A stretch of 44,967 nucleotides of DNA from Fidelibacterota bacterium MT.SAG.2 (GTDB taxonomy: Bacteria > Fidelibacterota > SORT01). Location of the stretch: the NCBI GenBank assembly GCA_004402915.1, contig SORU01000012.1:1-44967 (forward strand), in the 5' to 3' direction. Each line of letters opens with the position of its first letter. The first letter of the stretch is position 1. This document shows positions 9,235 through 17,410 of this stretch, piece by piece. The position numbers and the translations under genes are program-made. The notes beneath the pieces were generated by a model that had not been told where the DNA came from, searched no databases, and was given only the letters and a program-made list of their open reading frames with translations.

Positions 9235-10748
9235 TGGCAGAAGAGAGCAAACATAAAACACTCGAGCAGTTAAGACAGACTCGTATAGACAAAATAGATG
9301 AGTTACGCGAAAAAGGGATAAATCCTTATCCGTACGAATTTGACGTATCTAAGCATGTGAACGATCTTTTAAAAGAATTTGACACACTCACTGAATCAAA
9401 AGAGATAGTCTCCGTTGCGGGACGGTTAATGTCAAATCGACGAATGGGAAAAGTAGCCTTCTCGCATCTCCAGGATCAAACCGGACGAATACAGATTCAC
9501 ATCAGGAAAGACGGAATAGGTGATGACAGTTATGATCTGTTCAAGCTTTTAGACATAGGTGATTTCATTGGTGTAAAAGGTTATCTCTTTACTACCAAAA
9601 CGGGTGAAAAGACCATATGGGTCAATGAACTTACGCTGCTGTCCAAATCAATTCGTCCGCTTCCGGTGATAAAATCTAAAGAAGAAGAGGGTGAGACGAA
9701 GGTATTTCAAGAATTCACCGATAAGGAGCAGCGATACCGACAGCGTTATGCCGATCTTGCCGTTCATCCTGATGTAAGAGAAATATTCCTAAAACGAACG
9801 AAGATCGTATCAACGATGAGGAAATTTCTTGACGATAATTCCTGCTTAGAAGTTGATACGCCTGTATTACAGCCTATGTACGGCGGCGCTATGGCAGAAC
9901 CGTTCGTTACTCACCATAATGCTCTGGATCGGAAATTATATCTCCGGATAGCCGACGAGCTGTATTTGAAAAGGCTGCTCGTTGGCGGATTTGAACGCGT
10001 ATATGAATTTTCCAAAGATTTCAGAAACGAGGGGATGGACCGGTCCCACAACCCCGAGTTCACAATGCTTGAATTGTATGTTGCTTACTGGGATTATAAC
10101 GATATGCTAAAATTTGTCGAAGAGATGATCTCGCATATTGCGTTGGAATTGAACGGGACGACCGAGGTGACGTATAGAGGGGTCAAAATCGATCTGAAAG
10201 CTCCCTGGAAGGTGCAAGGTTATTACGATGCGCTGAAAGAATATGGCGGAATTGACCTCTACGGCGCCTCTAAAGATGAGATAATTAAGGCAATAGACAA
10301 AAAAGACGTGGATGTGGACAGAAAACTGCCCGAAGGGAAGCTGCTTGATAAGTATTTCGGCGCCGTAGTTGAGCCTCATCTCGATGGTCCTATATTCATT
10401 AAGGATTATCCGTTAGTTCTTTCTCCATTAGCAAAAAAACATCGGGATGATCCCAATTTGGTCGAACGATTTGAACCCTTTCTTTTCGGAATGGAGATAG
10501 GAAACGCATTCACCGAGCTCAATGATCCGATAGATCAGCGGGAGCGGTTCGAAATGCAATCCGTTGCGCGCGCTGAAGGGGATGTTGAAGCGCAGCAATT
10601 AGATGAGGATTACATCAGAGCAATGGAGTATGGAATGCCGCCGAATGCCGGTCTTGGAGTAGGCATCGAGCGGTTGGTAATGATATTAACAGACTCTCCT
10701 TCCATAAAAGACGTGATACTCTTCCCGCTTCTAAAATCGGAAGATTAA
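9234..10748 (+). CDS. lysS: Lysyl-tRNA synthetase, class II
   Basis: Charges tRNA-Lys. It has an N-terminal OB-fold anticodon-binding domain (about residues 55-150, including VAGRLMSNRRMGKVAF) and a class II catalytic core. Motif 2 is RNEGMDRSHNPEFT, and motif 3 is GLGVGIERLVMIL near the C terminus. At 504 residues it is the standard bacterial length, with no C-terminal membrane extension. The ATG overlaps the prfB stop by one base (TAATG), indicating translational coupling. Confidence 0.97.
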   Translation: MAEESKHKTLEQLRQTRIDKIDELREKGINPYPYEFDVSKHVNDLLKEFDTLTESKEIVSVAGRLMSNRRMGKVAFSHLQDQTGRIQIHIRKDGIGDDSYDLFKLLDIGDFIGVKGYLFTTKTGEKTIWVNELTLLSKSIRPLPVIKSKEEEGETKVFQEFTDKEQRYRQRYADLAVHPDVREIFLKRTKIVSTMRKFLDDNSCLEVDTPVLQPMYGGAMAEPFVTHHNALDRKLYLRIADELYLKRLLVGGFERVYEFSKDFRNEGMDRSHNPEFTMLELYVAYWDYNDMLKFVEEMISHIALELNGTTEVTYRGVKIDLKAPWKVQGYYDALKEYGGIDLYGASKDEIIKAIDKKDVDVDRKLPEGKLLDKYFGAVVEPHLDGPIFIKDYPLVLSPLAKKHRDDPNLVERFEPFLFGMEIGNAFTELNDPIDQRERFEMQSVARAEGDVEAQQLDEDYIRAMEYGMPPNAGLGVGIERLVMILTDSPSIKDVILFPLLKSED

Positions 10749-10749
10749 T

Positions 10750-11976
10750 TTGTCGGTTGAACTTTTCATCGCTCGACGGCATCTCCTCTCTCATAAAAAA
10801 GTCGGCTTCATTTCATTTATTTCCATACTGAGCATAGTAGGAATCGCGATCGGTGTCGCTTCACTGATACTTACGCTTTCAGTCGTCAACGGTTTTGAAA
10901 CCGAAATTGTTGAACGGATCATCGGTTTCGATTCGCATATACGGATAAGACAGTACCATTTCCAACCGATGCAGGATTATGAGGCTGTCGATAAAAAGAT
11001 CGAGCAAGTTGACGGGGTACGCGTTTCATACCCGTATATTCTGCACGAAGCGATTATCCGGTCCAAAACGAACCTTGATGGAATTATAGTGGAAGGCGTG
11101 GTCAGTGAGGATGAAACATTCAGAAAACAGGTAGGTGAAGAATTTAATCGGATCGGTTTTACCTCTTCAGCAATAGAAGAAGGTTTCCCGGCAATAGTAT
11201 TGGGTTCGAAATTGGCAGCGCGATTAGAGGTTGAGACCGGAGACAGTCTGACTCTAATGGTGTTCAAAGGGATTCCGGGTCCGTTCAACTCTCCTTATCT
11301 GAAGCGGTTCAGACTAACGGGAACATTTGAAACAGGGATGGTGGAATACGACGATGTGTTCGCATATATACCTCTTAGTTCTGCTCAGCGATTGTTCGAT
11401 ATGTCATCTGCAGTTACGGGAATGAAAGTCTTTATCAATGAATTTGAGGATGCGGGTCTGCTCTCAGAAGAGATCGAAGAGCGGCTCGGCGGTTATCCGT
11501 TCTTTCCTCTTACATGGAAGGAACGACATCGAAATCTATTTAAATGGCTCGACACGCAACGGCTTCCAATGGTGTTGGTATTCGGTTTGATCGCTATCGT
11601 AGCGATATTCAACATCACGAGCACGCTTGTTATGATCGTTATGGATAAGAAGCGGGATATCGGATTATTGAAAGCCTTGGGATTCAGGACGAAGCAGATA
11701 TTACGGATTTTTCTCATCGAAGGAGCGTTAATCGGGATTACCGGAACGTTGTTCGGCGTGATGATAGCCTACGGTTTAGGCAGTTTGCAGCAAAATATGA
11801 AACTTATATCGATTCCGCCGGATGTTTACTTTATGGATTCGCTGCCTGTTTCCATGCAACCGGAATATTTTATACTGATAGGAGGCGCTGCCGTCTTATT
11901 ATGTGTACTCGCGACTCTCTATCCTTCCCTGAAAGCATCAGTGTTAGAGCCCGCGACCGCATTACGGGAAGAATAA
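10750..11976 (+). CDS. LolC/LolE-family lipoprotein-releasing permease (first copy)
   Basis: Inner-membrane subunit of the ABC complex that releases mature lipoproteins from the inner membrane for transfer to LolA. The 408-residue protein has TM1 at about 22-46 (ISFISILSIVGIAIGVASL), a large periplasmic domain (about 50-265) and three C-terminal TMs within an FtsX fold, the MacB/LolCE topology. The conserved cytosolic motif KKRDIGLLKALGF follows TM2. The start is TTG 10750, one base after the lysS stop; no ATG precedes the family N terminus (VELFIARRHL). The next gene is a paralogue, so a LolC/LolE heterodimer is likely. Which copy corresponds to LolC or LolE cannot be told by reading. Confidence 0.88.
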   Translation: MSVELFIARRHLLSHKKVGFISFISILSIVGIAIGVASLILTLSVVNGFETEIVERIIGFDSHIRIRQYHFQPMQDYEAVDKKIEQVDGVRVSYPYILHEAIIRSKTNLDGIIVEGVVSEDETFRKQVGEEFNRIGFTSSAIEEGFPAIVLGSKLAARLEVETGDSLTLMVFKGIPGPFNSPYLKRFRLTGTFETGMVEYDDVFAYIPLSSAQRLFDMSSAVTGMKVFINEFEDAGLLSEEIEERLGGYPFFPLTWKERHRNLFKWLDTQRLPMVLVFGLIAIVAIFNITSTLVMIVMDKKRDIGLLKALGFRTKQILRIFLIEGALIGITGTLFGVMIAYGLGSLQQNMKLISIPPDVYFMDSLPVSMQPEYFILIGGAAVLLCVLATLYPSLKASVLEPATALREE

Positions 11977-11977
11977 A

Positions 11978-13195
11978 ATGGCAGGTGAATTCTTTATAGC
12001 AAAAAAGTATTTTTTCTCCAAGAAGAAAGTGGGATTGATATCCGCAACGGCGTTTATTTCTATTTCGGGATTTGCCATAGGGGTCTGGGCGCTGATAATA
12101 GCTCTGTCTGTCTTGGGTGGATTTGAACGTGAAGTCAGAGATAAAATATTGAGCTTCGACTCCCACATTAAAATCGAAAGTTCTCTTGGGGAAGGAATTT
12201 CGGATTGGGAAGAACTTGAAACCGAACTGTCCGGGTTGGCGAACCCGATCGCCATCGCTCCGTATGTAATGGGGAAAGCCATTATCTTAAAAGATGAAAA
12301 GCAGAGTGTGGTCGTATTAAAAGGGACAAACGAAACGGGACTGTCTGAGGTGTCCAAATTATCTTCAAGCCTGATAGAAGGTAATATAGAGCTGGAGCAT
12401 AAGGATATCGGCGGAATAGTCGTCGGACGAAATATTGCTGAACGGTTATTGGTAGGTATAGGAGACACAGTAGTGGTGCTGAACCCGCTTATTGCGAGTT
12501 CACCCTTTAGCGTGCCTTATTCGACGAGGTTTGTAGTTACGGGGATCTTCTCCGCCAATATTTTTAATTATGATGACGTGTATACATATGTACATTATAA
12601 ATATGCGCAGAAATTCAGACGAATGGCAGATAAAGTGACAGGAATTGAAATGAGTTTCGAAGATTTTAATGAATCGTTTCAAACCGCAGAACTACTCCGA
12701 GAAAGCGGTTTGGACGGGATAAAGGTTCTGACCTGGTTCGATATTCACAGAGACCTCTTAGGCGCCATGAAATTAGAAAAATTGGGCGCATTTGTGGTTC
12801 TAAGTCTTATAATACTTGTAGCGGCTTTCAATGTTGTAAGTTCATTGGTTATGATGGTCATGGAGAAACGAAGAGAGATAGGTATACTTAAAGCAATTGG
12901 CGCTAAGGACCGAAGCGTAGCTAAAATTTTTATTTTATCGGGTATGTTCTCGGGGATAATCGGAATATCGCTTGGAGCAGTCTCGGGACTACTCATAATT
13001 TGGATACAGAAAAGTTACGGTTTAGTGAAATTGCCTTCCGATATTTATTTTATCGACGTGCTTCCCGTGGAACTCGATGCATTTGAGTTATTGGCTGTGA
13101 TACTGGTATCGCTGACTTTGGCTTTTTTGGCGACTCTCTATCCGGCGCTTAAAGCCGCAGATCTTCAACCCGTAGAATCAATCCGAAATGACTGA
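11978..13195 (+). CDS. LolC/LolE-family lipoprotein-releasing permease (second copy)
   Basis: Paralogue of the preceding gene with the same layout: EFFIAKKYFFSKKKVGLIS N terminus, TM1 at about 24-47, a periplasmic domain, then three TMs with the motif KRREIGILKAIGAKD. It has 405 residues. It starts one base after the first copy and its end overlaps lolD by 8 bases, so the three genes are one transcription unit. The two permeases share start and end motifs but differ in the periplasmic domain, consistent with specialised halves of a heterodimer. Many non-proteobacterial lineages have only a single LolF-type permease, so a tandem pair is informative. Confidence 0.88.
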   Translation: MAGEFFIAKKYFFSKKKVGLISATAFISISGFAIGVWALIIALSVLGGFEREVRDKILSFDSHIKIESSLGEGISDWEELETELSGLANPIAIAPYVMGKAIILKDEKQSVVVLKGTNETGLSEVSKLSSSLIEGNIELEHKDIGGIVVGRNIAERLLVGIGDTVVVLNPLIASSPFSVPYSTRFVVTGIFSANIFNYDDVYTYVHYKYAQKFRRMADKVTGIEMSFEDFNESFQTAELLRESGLDGIKVLTWFDIHRDLLGAMKLEKLGAFVVLSLIILVAAFNVVSSLVMMVMEKRREIGILKAIGAKDRSVAKIFILSGMFSGIIGISLGAVSGLLIIWIQKSYGLVKLPSDIYFIDVLPVELDAFELLAVILVSLTLAFLATLYPALKAADLQPVESIRND

Positions 13196-13871
13196 AAATA
13201 ATATACTGCTCAACGCACGGGACTTGACTAAAACATACTTCTCTACGGTAGGTGAGGTGCAGGTGCTTCACGGGATCACGATGCAGGTCTTCAGTAAGGA
13301 GATTGTGGCTATAGTCGGCGCCTCAGGAGTGGGTAAAAGTACTCTTTTGAATATATTGGGGACGCTTGATAAGCCGACTTCAGGCACGATAGAGATTGAG
13401 GGGACAGATTTGTCTACTATGGATGACAGTGAATTATCGGAATTTCGTAACAAAACGATGGGCTTTATATTTCAATTCCATCACCTTTTACCGGAATTGA
13501 GCGCGACAGAAAATGTGATGCTTCCTGCTCTGCTGAAAGGGGAATCAAAAAAAATCATCGTGAGTAGAGCATCTATGCTGCTGAGCGATGTCGGATTATC
13601 TCATAGGCTGAATCATAAGCCTTCGGAGCTGTCAGGGGGAGAAAGGCAGCGAGTGGCCGTGGCGCGCTCCTTGATGAACGAACCAAAACTGATTTTGGCC
13701 GATGAACCGGCAGGAAACCTTGACAGCGGCAATGCCGAAGCGTTGTATGAATCGATGTGGAAGCTCAAAGAAGAGAGAGGACAATCGTTCGTGATCGTTA
13801 CTCATAATGAAGAACTTGCAAAAAGAGCCGACCGGACGATTCGCATGGAAGATGGACTGATAGTAGACTGA
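13188..13871 (+). CDS. lolD: Lipoprotein-releasing ABC transporter ATPase LolD
   Basis: Cytosolic ATPase that powers the preceding two permeases. Walker A GASGVGKST is near residue 43, the Q-loop is in FIFQFHHLLPEL, the signature LSGGERQRVAVARSL is near 145, Walker B LILADEPAGNLD is near 167, and the H-loop is in VIVTHNEEL. The 227-residue size and the QFHHLLPELSATENVMLP block match LolD/MacB-type ATPases. The 8-base overlap with the second permease supports the pairing. LolA and LolB are not in the window. Confidence 0.92.
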   Translation: MTENNILLNARDLTKTYFSTVGEVQVLHGITMQVFSKEIVAIVGASGVGKSTLLNILGTLDKPTSGTIEIEGTDLSTMDDSELSEFRNKTMGFIFQFHHLLPELSATENVMLPALLKGESKKIIVSRASMLLSDVGLSHRLNHKPSELSGGERQRVAVARSLMNEPKLILADEPAGNLDSGNAEALYESMWKLKEERGQSFVIVTHNEELAKRADRTIRMEDGLIVD

Positions 13872-13983
13872 TTTTCGCTCAATACGTAACAGAACTCACA
13901 TTCTTTTTAATTTTCACTGAACTTATTGCAGCTAACAGCCGTTATATATAGTACAGAGATGAATGAAAATATGGGAAAATAAA

Positions 13984-14070
13984 ATGAAATATCGCTCTAT
14001 TCGGTTATTTAAAGCCTGTTTTGGCTTGACTATTCATCCTAATCTACTTAACTTTCAGGCGCACAGATGA
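13984..14070 (+). CDS. Small ORF ahead of clpC (28 aa), doubtful
   Basis: An ATG frame of 28 codons in the 242-base gap between lolD and clpC, preceded by GGGAAA. Its TGA (14068-14070) overlaps the ATG of the next mini-ORF (14067) as ATGA. Nothing in the peptide (start MKYRSIRLFK) is recognisable. It may be a leader ORF or chance. Confidence 0.2.
   Translation: MKYRSIRLFKACFGLTIHPNLLNFQAHR
14026..14054 (+). promoter_or_regulatory. Weak candidate promoter for clpC
   Basis: TTGACT at 14026-14031 is a good -35, with TAACTT at 14049-14054 after 17 bases as a poor -10. The wider gap 13872-14113 holds no recognisable CtsR or CIRCE operator. If this promoter is used, the 28-codon ORF lies partly upstream of the transcript. 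Confidence 0.25.
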
Positions 14071-14117
14071 GCAAAATAATATTTAAGCTAACTGATAAGG
14101 AGCAGAACAGCTATTGA
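14067..14117 (+). CDS. Small ORF (16 aa) overlapping the clpC start, doubtful
   Basis: ATG 14067 opens a 16-codon frame whose TGA (14115-14117) overlaps the TTG start of clpC (14114), giving a TTGA coupling junction. The AAGGAG that serves clpC (14097-14102) lies inside this mini-ORF. It could work as a leader that couples translation to clpC. No homology is recognisable. Confidence 0.25.
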   Translation: MSKIIFKLTDKEQNSY

Positions 14118-16609
14118 AAAATAATTTTTCCAAACGAGTACAAATGGTCATCCAGTTTTCCCGTGAAGAAGCCCTAAGGCTTGGGCATAATTACATCGGC
14201 GCCGAACACCTGATGCTTGGAATTATCAGACAGGGAGATGGTCTTGCCATTGAAATTTTAAACAACCTCGGAATTGAGATGAATGAACTCAAACGTTCGA
14301 TAGAGGATGCTGTTAGAACTTCTGGCGGGACGATGACTCTCGGGAATTTACCATTGACCAAACGCGCGGAAAAGATATTAAAATCCACTTATACAGAGGC
14401 AAAGAATTTTAAATCTGATATTATCGATACAGAGCATTTACTCCTTTCTATTACGGAAGAAGTTGACAGTGTCGCTGCTGAGGTTTTAGGCACTTTAGGA
14501 GTTGATTACGATCTCATCTACACGGAACTCGAACGTATTCTTGATGGAGTGGACGATGAAACCACTCCCCGAAGCAAAAAGGGAGCCAAGACTCCGGCTC
14601 TTGATCATTTTGGAAGAGACATCACTAAGATGGCGGCGGATGGCGAACTCGACCCTGTCATCGGCAGAGAGATGGAGATAGAACGCGTCGCTCAGATATT
14701 ATCACGGAGAAAGAAAAATAATCCGGTATTGATCGGTGAACCGGGTGTCGGAAAAACGGCAATTGCCGAAGGACTTGCTATAAGGATCATCGAAAAAACG
14801 GTTCCGAGAGTCCTATTCGGTAAAAAGATAGTTACGTTGGATCTTTCGTCTATGGTAGCAGGCACAAAATATCGTGGGCAGTTCGAAGAGCGGATGAAAG
14901 CGATAATGACGGAACTTGAGAAAAATGAAGAGATAATAATTTTCATTGATGAGTTGCATACTATTGTCGGCGCAGGAGCCGCTTCAGGTTCTTTGGATGC
15001 ATCCAACATGTTCAAACCGGCGCTGGCGAGAGGGGAGATTCAATGTATCGGCGCTACAACCCTTGATGAGTACAGAAAGTATATCGAAAAAGACGGCGCC
15101 CTTGAAAGACGGTTTCAGAAGATTATGGTAAATCCGCCTTCGGTGGAAGAGTCGATAAAGATTCTTGAAGGTCTCCAATCCCGTTATGAAGATCACCATC
15201 GTGTGAAGTACACGCAAGAGGCGATAGAGGCGGCAGTTAAGCTGAGTGAACGGTATATCACAGATAAGTTTTTACCCGATAAGGCGATAGATGTGATGGA
15301 CGAAACCGGATCACGGGTTCACCTTTCAAATATCGTGGTGCCTGATGAGGTAGTTCGGCTTGAAGGAGAGATAGACGACCTGCGCAAAAACAAAGATGAA
15401 GTCGTTAAGAGCCAAAACTTTGAGAAAGCGGCCGAAATTAGAGATAAAGAACGCAAACTTACTAATGAGCTGGAGACGCACAGGAACACCTGGAATAAGG
15501 AACAAGAAGAGAAGATGGTGGTGGTCAAGGTAGAGGACATTGCCGATGTTGTCGCCATAATGACGGGTATCCCCGTGAACAGAGTTGCCGAATCGGAGAC
15601 ACATAAGTTCAATAAGATCGATGAAGAATTAAAGAAAAAGATCGTTGGACAAGACGAAGTTATTGCTCATCTCTCAAAATCGATCAGAAGGGCGAGAGCG
15701 GGGCTTAAAGACCCTAAACGACCTATCGGATCATTTATCTTTCTCGGACCGACAGGAGTGGGTAAAACTGAATTAGCAAAAGTGCTGGCTAATTACTTAT
15801 TCGAAGACAAAGAATCCTTCATCAGAATCGACATGTCCGAGTACATGGAAAAATTCAGCGTTTCGAGACTTGTAGGAGCTCCTCCCGGTTATGTAGGGTA
15901 TGAAGAAGGCGGCGATCTCACTGAAAAAGTACGGCGCAGACCTTACTCTGTGGTTCTCTTTGACGAAATAGAGAAGGCACATTATGATATATTTAATATA
16001 CTTCTGCAAATATTGGATGATGGTTCACTGACAGACAGTTTTGGCAGGCGAGTAGATTTCAGAAATACCATTCTAATTTTGACCTCCAATATCGGAGCGC
16101 GTATGCTGAGGTCAAAGAATCTTGGATTCGGAAATAATGATAAAAATTCGCGTAATGAAGAGATTAAAAAGAAGGTGGAAGAGGAAGCAAAGAAGATATT
16201 TAATCCTGAATTTCTTAACAGAATCGATGAAATAGTATCTTTTAAAGAACTTGATAAGAAAAGTGTTCTCCAAATAGTAGATATTATGATGGAACAAGTG
16301 CGTGGCAGGTTGAAGGAAAGGCATATTGAGCTGAAGATGTCGAGCGCTGCCAAAAACCTGCTATTGGAAAAAGGCTATAACAGAGAGATGGGCGCAAGAC
16401 CGATGAGGCGAACAATTGAAAAAGAGATCGAGGATGCAATTGCCGAGCGGCTATTATCGGGGAAATTTGGAGAGGGAAGCGTTATTAAAGTTGCGGTTTC
16501 TAAAGGTGAACTTACCTTTAATGAGGTTGATCGAAAGAAAGTAGCGTCTGAAAAGATTAAATCGGCGCCGAAGAAAGATACCAAAGTCAAAGAAGATCCT
16601 GTAACATAA
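14114..16609 (+). CDS. clpC: ATP-dependent Clp protease ATP-binding subunit ClpC
   Basis: Double-ring AAA+ unfoldase that feeds proteins to ClpP. The N-terminal Clp_N repeat pair spans about 1-150 (LGHNYIGAEHLMLGII). D1 has Walker A GEPGVGKT near 211. A UVR motif (SQNFEKAAEIRDKERKL, near 433) within a short middle domain marks ClpC rather than ClpA or ClpB. D2 has GPTGVGKT near 548 and the family block [13 protein letters not shown]. The product has 831 residues with a Lys-rich tail. TTG 14114 is the start: an in-frame stop at 14096 blocks longer forms and the N terminus NFSKRVQMV fits the family. AAGGAG lies 11 bases upstream. No ctsR, mcsA or mcsB adjoins it, unlike in Firmicutes. Confidence 0.95.
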   Translation: MKNNFSKRVQMVIQFSREEALRLGHNYIGAEHLMLGIIRQGDGLAIEILNNLGIEMNELKRSIEDAVRTSGGTMTLGNLPLTKRAEKILKSTYTEAKNFKSDIIDTEHLLLSITEEVDSVAAEVLGTLGVDYDLIYTELERILDGVDDETTPRSKKGAKTPALDHFGRDITKMAADGELDPVIGREMEIERVAQILSRRKKNNPVLIGEPGVGKTAIAEGLAIRIIEKTVPRVLFGKKIVTLDLSSMVAGTKYRGQFEERMKAIMTELEKNEEIIIFIDELHTIVGAGAASGSLDASNMFKPALARGEIQCIGATTLDEYRKYIEKDGALERRFQKIMVNPPSVEESIKILEGLQSRYEDHHRVKYTQEAIEAAVKLSERYITDKFLPDKAIDVMDETGSRVHLSNIVVPDEVVRLEGEIDDLRKNKDEVVKSQNFEKAAEIRDKERKLTNELETHRNTWNKEQEEKMVVVKVEDIADVVAIMTGIPVNRVAESETHKFNKIDEELKKKIVGQDEVIAHLSKSIRRARAGLKDPKRPIGSFIFLGPTGVGKTELAKVLANYLFEDKESFIRIDMSEYMEKFSVSRLVGAPPGYVGYEEGGDLTEKVRRRPYSVVLFDEIEKAHYDIFNILLQILDDGSLTDSFGRRVDFRNTILILTSNIGARMLRSKNLGFGNNDKNSRNEEIKKKVEEEAKKIFNPEFLNRIDEIVSFKELDKKSVLQIVDIMMEQVRGRLKERHIELKMSSAAKNLLLEKGYNREMGARPMRRTIEKEIEDAIAERLLSGKFGEGSVIKVAVSKGELTFNEVDRKKVASEKIKSAPKKDTKVKEDPVT

Positions 16610-16629
16610 ACCGCAGTTTTACGTAGATT

Positions 16630-16660
16630 AACCCGATGACGAAATAGTTATCGGGTTTTT
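16630..16660 (+). terminator. Rho-independent terminator of clpC
   Basis: AACCCGAT (16630-16637) pairs perfectly with ATCGGGTT (16650-16657). Three further inner pairs (one G-U) extend the stem to 11, with a six-base loop GAAATA, and the stem runs straight into a T tract. It lies about 20 bases after the clpC stop. Confidence 0.85.
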
Positions 16661-16691
16661 GATTTAAATTTAAAAGCAGAGGAGTGTATAT

Positions 16692-17375
16692 ATGCCGTTT
16701 TTCTTTTGGGATTCGACTATGTTATTGCTTATACCTGCCCTGTTATTTGGAATATGGGCTCAATGGAAGGTGAAGAGTACATTTAAAAGGTATAGTAAAA
16801 TTCCTTCTAATTCAGGTATGACAGGGTATCAAGTCGCTAAAAACCTCCTTGAACGGAACAATATTTTCGATGTTGAGGTAGAAGAAATTCAAGGGAGCTT
16901 GACCGACCATTATGATTCTAAAGAGAAAAAGTTACGATTATCCGAACAGAATTTTAGAGGCAGTTCTGTGGCGTCCATAGGAGTCGCCGCCCATGAAGTC
17001 GGACATGCGATACAAGACAACAGAGGTTATGCCCCTCTAAGATGGAGGCTGGCTTTCTATCCTGTTGCGCGGCTTGGATCCGGTTTGTGGTTTTGGCTCT
17101 TTTTAGCGGGAATGATCCTTACGATACCGGCTCTCATTGATGTAGGAATAATTTTCTTTGCAACAACACTGGTGTTTCAAATTGTGACACTGCCGGTAGA
17201 GTTCAACGCGAGCAGCAGAGCGCTTGCCCAATTGAGCAGCGGGGGATTCATAACGAAAGATGATTCTGACGGCGCAAAAGCTGTTCTTAACGCGGCTGCC
17301 ATGACGTATCTTGCAGCGGCGGCAATGGCGCTGTCCCAATTAGTAAGATTATTGATACTTAGAGGAAGAAATTAA
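16692..17375 (+). CDS. YugP-type membrane zinc metallopeptidase (Zn_peptidase_2)
   Basis: The 227-residue protein begins with a membrane segment (about 8-24), followed by a cytosolic stretch with the zinc-binding HEVGH motif at about residue 102 in GVAAHEVGHAIQDN, then two to three further membrane segments. The conserved LPVEFNASSRAL after TM3 is a hallmark of the YugP family (PF04298-like) and supplies the probable third metal ligand Glu. Substrates are not known with certainty for this family. GAGGAG precedes the ATG. It sits between clpC and an htrA-type protease, in a proteolysis neighbourhood, but a terminator separates it from clpC. Confidence 0.88.
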   Translation: MPFFFWDSTMLLLIPALLFGIWAQWKVKSTFKRYSKIPSNSGMTGYQVAKNLLERNNIFDVEVEEIQGSLTDHYDSKEKKLRLSEQNFRGSSVASIGVAAHEVGHAIQDNRGYAPLRWRLAFYPVARLGSGLWFWLFLAGMILTIPALIDVGIIFFATTLVFQIVTLPVEFNASSRALAQLSSGGFITKDDSDGAKAVLNAAAMTYLAAAAMALSQLVRLLILRGRN

Positions 17376-17410
17376 AAATAGATGAATCGAGTGACGAGAT
17401 AATAGGAGAT

